From contig JALMGJ010000002.1 in NCBI GenBank assembly GCA_023362775.1, positions 110,544,981 to 110,608,980 of the forward strand: a DNA stretch of 64,000 nucleotides, read 5' to 3'. The notes beneath the pieces were generated by a model. The model saw nothing but the letters and a program-made list of their open reading frames with translations, was not told the DNA's origin and did not search any database. The DNA is from Charina bottae. Lineage: Eukaryota > Chordata > Lepidosauria > Squamata > Charinaidae. Positions 55,225-64,000 of the stretch are shown here, piece after piece (the stretch's first letter is position 1; each line of letters begins with the position of its first letter). A program made the position numbers and the translations under genes.

Positions 55225-56259
55225 TGTTATTGCTGCCATATTGTGGGGGGAGGGGGGAGGATGCGTGAGGATGTGTCAGGCAACAGGGACCCGTCTTCCC
55301 CCCAAGCCCCTTGGCCAGCCCTGCCCCTGGGCCTGATCGATCCTTGATCGATGGCTGAACAGCTGGGCTTGGAGCGCCTGCTGGAAGGAGCGATGCCGAG
55401 ACCCCCACCGCTCCATCTGGCCACAGCAGCTCCGGGAAGGATGGTCAGACGAGCCCGCTGCAGTCAACCCCCCGCCTGCCTGCCTCTCAGCTGCCCGCCC
55501 GCCACCGCGGCGTCTTACCTTCTCCGACAAAGCGCGGTGGAAGCCGGGCAGGTGCCGGTGAGGCACTCCTCATGCAGCGCTCCCGCCGGCGGCTCCTCTC
55601 CTTCTGCCCCATCCCCGCCACCCACGCTGGGTCTCCCCGGAGCGCCAGGAGCCCTCTCGTTGGGCCGGAGCCGCCAGCAGGCTCCCTCGGCTCGGACCCA
55701 GCTCAGCTCTCGCAGGTTGCGGGCCGCGCATCAGACCGCCGCCATCTTCTGCTTGTAGGTGACGGGAGGAAGCAGCGAGCCAGGCCATGGAGGTGGAGAG
55801 CGCCGCCTGTCCACCTGCTCAGTCCTGCCTCTGTCTGGCTGGGGCCACTGCCAAGGGGAAGGGGGAGCCGGAGCCGTGGACGGCACAGGGGCCTTGCAAG
55901 GCGGGCAGCGGAGCCCCTCCCCATCCCTTTCTCGGCTGCCAGGCCGCTGGCACTTCTCGGGAGGGAAAAGCCATGTCTCTGGCCGCCGCGCTTCGCGGTC
56001 CCTGCACCCCCCAGCGCGGCAGCCTAGTTGCGTCCCTGCACCCTTTCCCCCAGTTGCAGCCCTACTGGGCTGCTAACTTACCTGGCTTCTGCGGTGAGAG
56101 CTGAAGAGCTGGGTTCAGAGTAGGGACCTGGTCAGCACGGCAAGGGATGGGCGGGGCTCCACATGGTGCATGGCCTCCTCTTCCGGGTTCCCCTGCGACA
56201 CACCTGGGCCCTTGCTGCGACACAGAAATGTGTCACGACACACAGTTTGGAAAGCTCTG
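55225..56259 (-). repeat. hAT foldback right arm (~1.04 kb)
   Basis: The reverse complement follows the left arm block by block: the GTGTGTCG end, GAAGATGGCGGCGG (~55743), the ATG frame (55612 down to 55519) and donor-like GTAAGA, then GCAGCAATAACA. The ATG frame is six bases shorter than in the left arm and stays in frame. Confidence 0.88.
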
Positions 56260-56267
56260 GACTAGAG

Positions 56268-57654
56268 ACTTGGATGAACTGACATCAGCCCTGTAGTAGA
56301 GATCCCAGGGCTGATGTGTGTTGACTCCATCATGGTTGTTGGCAGCCAAAGTGGGATTTGGACCAGCGAAGACCTTTTTTTCCCCAATTTTTTTTGGAGT
56401 ATGGACTGGATGAAGCTGGCCTTGCCTACCACCCTCAGGTAAGAGACGAAGGTGCCATGAGTTTTTGATGGTGGTTTATTGCTTCTTTATATTTTTATTG
56501 CTATTTTTGTGTGCTGCCCTGGGTTATGGTATATAAGATGGACAACCATATAATTGTTTTAAATATATACGTACATGCATTTACATATTATCTTTTAAAA
56601 ATGGTCTTAAGTTCTATCTGGCTGTTTGGGAAGTGCAAACTAAGGCAGATTTGGGCATGGAAAAGCAAGAGACTAAATCAAGGTCAGTCCAGGTTGCAGA
56701 ATTCATCAGAAACAAAATCCAAACACTGACAACAAACTGGTCAACAAATGTTTCCCAATCGAATTGCATAGGAAAAAATGTATGCTAGATAAAATAATGT
56801 ATTGTAGCAATTGCATATTTTTGCATTTTTAAAATAACTTGCAGGAACTTTGAAAGCATAAATTAGTTCTTAAATTTGGGCATCCACAAAATTGTGTTGG
56901 GGGGTGGGGAATATAAAACATGTTTGACAGCATCCTCATACAAACTGCAGGTACTTGTACCAGATGTCATGCATATTGTTTGGGCATCATCACGGTGTGC
57001 TTCAGATATTGTACTACTTGAATGTATGTCATACTGACATGGGTCAGGCATAGACTGGAGATTATTCTTAAAGTTAAGTCCCTTTCCTTTCATGTAATTT
57101 CTGTACTCATTATTTTTGGAGTGCTTGAACTCAAGTTCCTTATATGAAAATATAGTGGGTTCAATCCATTAATTGATTATCTCAGGTGTAGATTTTTCTT
57201 ACCTCTGCATTGCCATGCCCAAATACACACATATTTACTACAATTAGGCTGTATAATATAAATATAAATAAAATAAAATAAATAAATAAATAATATATGC
57301 TACAAAGCAAGTGATTGAAGTAATAATGAGTTTTATGTAACTGTTATATAGGTTTGCAGCACTGATAAACTTTTTTTCCACTATGTCTGTGCCAAAGATG
57401 GGGAATCTTTGGACCTTTATACATTACAATATATATAATACCCTCATTCCTTATAATTCCTTATAATTGGCCATTCTGGTTGGATTACATTCCAAATCAT
57501 TCAATATAATTGATCATTTTTTTATAGTTGGGGATCAATGACAACTTGAGGATCAAAGATTCCCCAGCTGAGTGAATTATGTAAATATTTTCTCATGCAA
57601 TCAGAATAGTCACTTAATTATGTTTATAGTGTTAAACCCTTTTTTGTGCTCAAG
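56268..57654. other. Intronic DNA, nothing recognised
   Basis: The first ~180 bases are still moderately GC-rich; the rest is AT-rich with an (AAATA)-like tract near 57262-57294. Confidence 0.5.
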
Positions 57655-57666
57655 TACATAAACACA

Positions 57667-58003
57667 AGGGGTCTGGTGGCTCAGCGGGTAAGACTCTAGG
57701 CTTGTCGATCGAAAGATCGCAAAGTTCAGAGGTTCGAATCCCTAGCCCCGTGTGACGGAGTGAGCTCCCTCACTCGCCCCAGCTCTTGCCAACCTAGCAA
57801 TTCGAAAGCATGCAAATGCAAGTAGATGAATAGGTACCACTTCGGTGGGTAGGTAACAGCGTTCCATGTGTGTCATGCTGGCCACATGACCATGGAAGCA
57901 TCTTCGGACAACGCTGGCTCTTCGGCTAACAAACGGAGAAGAGCACCGGCCCCTAGAGTTGGACACAACTGCACAAATGTGCGGGGGGAGCCTTTACCTT
58001 TTT
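57667..58003 (+). mobile_element. tRNA-like SINE (second family), exact target duplication
   Basis: Second copy of the family at 43884, with A box TGGCTCAGCGGGTAAGA and B box GGTTCGAATCC. TACATAAACACA is duplicated at 57655-57666 and 58004-58015. Confidence 0.93.
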
Positions 58004-58228
58004 TACATAAACACATCAAAGTACTATGCTCAGTTTTTTTGGTAACGGTTGAGGTGGTAAACATCACTTCTAACTTCCCTCCAAATAATCATATAGTTTA
58101 TTTATTTATTTATTTATTTATTTTTATTTATCACATTTGTATCCTGCCCATCTCCCCCACAAGGAGGGACCCTGGGCGGTTAACAGCAAAAATTTAAAAT
58201 CAATAAAAACTACAAATATCAGTAAAAA

Positions 58229-58255
58229 CAAAATGTATGTATGTATGTATGTATG

Positions 58256-58294
<39 letters not shown>

Positions 58295-58322
58295 CTATAT
58301 ATATATATATATATATATATAT

Positions 58323-58356
<34 letters not shown>

Positions 58357-58357
58357 C

Positions 58358-58389
<32 letters not shown>

Positions 58390-58430
58390 TATATATATTA
58401 ATATATATATATTAATATATATATTACACA
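58229..58430. repeat. (ATGT)n(AT)n microsatellite with higher-order ATTACT punctuation
   Basis: Long AT runs are punctuated by ATTACT at 58291, 58321 and 58353 and by ATTAAT at 58383 and beyond, about 30-32 bases apart. It lies in the L2 3' UTR. Confidence 0.93.
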
Positions 58431-59698
58431 ATTTGATCCAGAATGGTAGATTTCATCGTATCGGTCAATAAGGCTGGATATGGCAGATCTAAGGGGCTAG
58501 CCAACCCCAAGACTGGCTGTTCCCCTCCCCTCCCCAAGCATGATGACATAACCAGGTTTTTAGATTTTTTTCTAAAGTCCAGGAGAGAGGGGGCCGATCT
58601 TATTTCAGGAGGTAGAGTGTTCCAAAGGGCGGGGGCTACCGCAGAGAAGGCATGCCTCCTAGACCCCGTCAGATGGAACTCTCTTACAGATGGGGTTCGT
58701 AGCATGCCCTCTCTACAGGACCGGGTGGGACGGGTTGATTGAACGGGGATGAGGCGGTCCTTCAGGTAACCTGGTCCCATGCCATGTAGGGCTTTAAAGG
58801 TGATAACCAACACCTTGAATTGAACCCGGAAGCAAACTGGGACCCAATGCAGCTCACGGAGCAAAGGTGTTATATGTGCCGATCTTGAGGCACCTAAAAT
58901 TGCCCGCGCGGCTGCATTCTGAACCAGCTGAAGCTTCCGGATGCTCTTCAAGGGTAGCCCCATGTAGAGCGCATTACAATAGTCTATCTGGGAGATGACC
59001 AGGGCATGAGTGACTGTTCGAAGGGCCCCTCGCTCCAGGAAAGGGCGTAACTGGCGCACAACACAAAGTTGTGCAAAGGCCCTTCTGGCCACAACTGCCA
59101 CCTGCTCTTCGAGCAGGAGTCGTGAGTCCAAGAGGACCCCCAAGTTATGCACCGGGTCTGTCTGGGGCAGTGCAACCCCATCCAGAACTAAAGATGATAG
59201 ATTCCTAGACACTGAGGGGCCATTGATCCACAGCCACTCCGTCTTACCAGGGTTCAGCTGAAGCCTGTTGTTCCCCATCCAGACCCTCACAGCCCCCAGG
59301 CACCGAGAGAGAGCAGTCACAGCATCACTTACTTCCCCCGGGATGGAGATGTATAACTGTGTATCATCAGCATATTGATGATACCTCATCCCATGGAGAC
59401 GGATGATCTCGCCCAGTGGTTTCGTGTAGATGTTAAATAGGAGAGGAGAGAGCACTGAGCCCTGCGGCACCCCACAAAGGAGGGGCCGTGGACCCGATCT
59501 CTCCTCCCCTATCAACACCGATTGGGACCGGCCCTGGAGGAAGGAGGTGAACCAGCGCAAAACCACGCTGCCCACCCCCAACACTCTGAGTCGTCCCAAC
59601 AGGATACCATGGTCGATGGTATCGAAAGCCGCTGAGAGGTCAAGGAGAGCCAGGATGGATGCACTGCCTCCATCCCGCTCCCGCCACAGATCATCCAT
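58424..59698 (-). CDS. L2 reverse-transcriptase ORF, uninterrupted 424 codons
   Basis: One open frame encodes the reverse transcriptase and C-terminal region. LLDLSAAFDTIDH lies at residues ~18-30, [16 protein letters not shown] at ~76-91, and catalytic YADD at 109-112 in [55 protein letters not shown] and FSAVAPALWNTLPPEI follow. The endonuclease half is absent because the copy is 5'-truncated, and the first ATG is an internal methionine. No stop or frameshift, unlike the copies at 32, 39, 41 and 49 kb. Not a host gene. Confidence 0.93.
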   Translation of the reverse strand: MDDLWRERDGGSASILALLDLSAAFDTIDHGILLGRLRVLGVGSVVLRWFTSFLQGRSQSVLIGEERSGPRPLLCGVPQGSVLSPLLFNIYTKPLGEIIRLHGMRYHQYADDTQLYISIPGEVSDAVTALSRCLGAVRVWMGNNRLQLNPGKTEWLWINGPSVSRNLSSLVLDGVALPQTDPVHNLGVLLDSRLLLEEQVAVVARRAFAQLCVVRQLRPFLERGALRTVTHALVISQIDYCNALYMGLPLKSIRKLQLVQNAAARAILGASRSAHITPLLRELHWVPVCFRVQFKVLVITFKALHGMGPGYLKDRLIPVQSTRPTRSCREGMLRTPSVREFHLTGSRRHAFSAVAPALWNTLPPEIRSAPSLLDFRKKSKNLVMSSCLGRGGEQPVLGLASPLDLPYPALLTDTMKSTILDQIV

Positions 59699-59700
59699 AT

Positions 59701-60619
59701 CATCATAGTTAATTCATTATGAAAGAACATGTTGGTGGGGATTTCTCCAAGCAAAAGCATCAGTAATAAAAAAAAGTAGAAATAAAGTTCATGGATGTCA
59801 TCCTGTTTCCCCCTGATTCTATGCTCACAAAAGAACCACTTCTCTATTAAATATTTGAATTTTTTTTAAAAATGTCCAGAGGCTAACAGCTGATCAAGAT
59901 TGAAAACATAAACATAAAATATAAATTACTGAACTATGGAATCTTCAATATAGAGTTCAGTCAATAGTAGTAATAAGAAGAGAATTAAAAGTAGTTAAAT
60001 AGCTTGGAACGCTGCTAAATAGCTATTCATACAGAACATAATGTTCTGTTTTTAGTCACTTTGTTTACTTATACAATATAGAACTGAAGAACCATGTCTG
60101 TTCCTAAGAAATCAGTATGCTTATCATTACTTTTTAAGCTTGTTTTTTTTTGGAATGTATGGGAGAGTAAATAATATGTTTTTGTGTAAATAATGTAAAT
60201 ACTTTAATTTAAACACATTCCTTTGGGGCTGCATGCTGCTGAATTCATGACTCAGATCTCTTTTGTTTGTCTCTTAACTAGAGAATATAGTTGATATTCT
60301 TTTGCCCTAATTTATCAGATGCTCACAAAATCTTGATTGTCACTTACCATGTTCTCAGCATATTCAATGTATTTTTGATGGTGTACCAACCAAGCTGTGT
60401 TGAGAGAAGCTCCTTTTCAACTGAAGTCCCTTCATTCGCCAGAAGAATTGATTGCAGTAATGCATAGGGATAGCTTAGTTTAAGTGCGTGAAGTGTTCTA
60501 TTATCCTCGGTAGTGATCACATCTGAAGCAATAGTGAGGTATGTGGCACATAGTGTAATTTCTGGGTGGAAAAAAGACTTCAAGAACTTGTATTGCCAAG
60601 TGTCCAAGCAGTGATCAGT
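59701..60619. other. AT-rich intronic DNA, nothing recognised
   Basis: The 87-codon minus-strand frame at 60344-60607 has no recognised similarity. Confidence 0.5.
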
Positions 60620-61150
60620 TGTTCAGGCAATTGGTTCTTTTAGATCCAGAGATAATAAGCACACCAGTGGATAAAGAAACTTTAGCTTTATTATAAACTT
60701 AAGCAAACAAAGTTAAACAGAAACACAGTTTAAACAGATTACACAAAGCACAACAAGCATAGCATACAGAAAGAAATCATACATACCAAGCAAGGTAATA
60801 CCTTTATCCCCTTTTGCTACCAGGAACCTCCTGACCAAGATAGCAGGGACCCCCAAAAGGATGGCATATTGTTCTACAGCGCCCAGTGCACTGTACCTGT
60901 ACAGAAGTTCCCAAACTCAAAAGACAATCCCAAGGTTTTTTATCAAAGTCTGGCCACCAAACCCCGTGACCAGGCCCAGCCTGACCTTGACTGGGATTCC
61001 TCCTGGGGCCTAGCACCTGTCTATGACATCATTCCCAGAGCCTGGGAAGCTATCAAATAAGCCAGTGCCTAAGCATAAACAATTTCTTATCATTCCCCCT
61101 AGAACGCTAGAGGGGCGGCTAGAGGAGTGAACTTATGCTTAAACTTAACA
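60620..61150 (-). mobile_element. Possible solo LTR
   Basis: On the minus strand it runs from TGTTAAGTTTAAGC to CCTGAACA, with AATAAAGC near the 3' side (~60690) as a polyadenylation signal. TG...CA ends fit an LTR. No target duplication and no second copy here support it. Confidence 0.4.

Positions 61151-64000
<2,850 letters not shown>

Larger units (their letters stand above)
53657..56259 (-). mobile_element. hAT-type foldback element (family A), 2.6 kb, GC-rich
   Basis: GACTAGAG is duplicated exactly at 53649-53656 and 56260-56267. The left end CAGGGCTTTCCAAAATTTTC matches the right end of the MITE at 22245 inverted, and the right end matches that MITE's left end inverted. Internal parts in order: a ~38-base CCAAT/CACGTG tandem array (53735-53970), an AT-rich spacer, a left arm (54023-55093), a ~131-base loop, and a right arm (55225-56259). 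The arms are inverted copies of each other, differing by scattered changes. No transposase was found. The open frames on both strands (up to 233 codons) come from GC richness. Confidence 0.9.
58098..59700 (-). mobile_element. L2-clade LINE, 1.6 kb, youngest copy
   Basis: The 3' tail on the left is (TTTA)n, followed by the L2 3' UTR and an AT microsatellite (58229-58430), then the ORF. The 5' truncation is near 59700. Confidence 0.93.

Noticed and set aside
54300..55800. Genuine host CpG-island promoter
   Set aside because: It lies within the exact target duplication of a transposon and is duplicated head-to-head. No host exon follows outside the element.
54154..56076. Many overlapping long open frames on both strands in the GC-rich block
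   Set aside because: High GC reduces stops in all frames. The region is an inverted duplication inside a hAT element, and no frame has recognised domains.
58424..59698. 424-codon frame as a possible host gene
   Set aside because: Its reverse-transcriptase motifs and L2 3' tail mark it as a LINE copy.

Overview
This window is vertebrate intronic DNA that carries two short coding exons on the + strand. Both belong to a GABA-A receptor beta subunit, and the residues fit GABRB2 best. The 83-base exon at 27391-27473 encodes the Cys-loop. The 138-base exon at 62817-62954 encodes loop B and the start of loop C. The exons join in phase 1 across an intron of about 35.3 kb. Everything else is intron filled with transposable elements, with no sign of a second host gene.

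The repeat content points to a squamate reptile, with a snake slightly favoured. It includes BovB/RTE LINEs, many 5'-truncated L2/CR1-clade LINEs with ATAAATA-type tails, a Penelope-like element with a GIY-YIG endonuclease, Ty1/copia, L1 fragments, tRNA-derived SINEs beginning with GAGCCAGTTTGG, a second tRNA-like SINE family, and hAT-type elements. The species call is inference from repeat families only.

Layout. 1-27390 is upstream intron: L1 fragments at 5.3-8.3 kb, a long decayed LINE at 11-13.4 kb, a copia RNase H fragment beside a Penelope fragment at 14.6-15.9 kb, and a copia element at 16.7-18.9 kb sitting inside an RTE LINE with a clean 5-base target duplication. A complete hAT MITE lies at 22.2 kb, old LINE remnants at 24-26 kb, and a SINE at 26.4 kb. 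After the first exon come an L2 remnant split by a hAT-like element, a Penelope copy with inverted terminal repeats (30.4-31.8 kb), an LTR (32 kb), an L2 3' end (32.3 kb), a second hAT-like element (32.9 kb), a Penelope terminal-repeat hairpin (33.4 kb), a foldback repeat (35.7 kb), L1 pieces (36-37.6 and 40 kb), L2 copies (39.4, 41.6, 49.3 and 58.1 kb), BovB (44.5 kb), SINEs, and an RTE LINE nested in a solo LTR (51.8-53.2 kb). A GC-rich 2.6-kb hAT foldback element occupies 53.66-56.26 kb. The second exon follows at 62.8 kb.

Most unusual features. (1) A ~38-base monomer with a CCAAT box, a CACGTG-like box and a GC box forms tandem arrays in three elements that belong to two different terminal-repeat families. 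(2) The 2.6-kb foldback element carries ~1-kb GC-rich inverted arms with promoter-like and exon-like cargo. (3) Four Penelope terminal repeats hold hammerhead-ribozyme-like cores, each damaged at a different position. Identities come from reading translations and motifs by eye; no database search was run.
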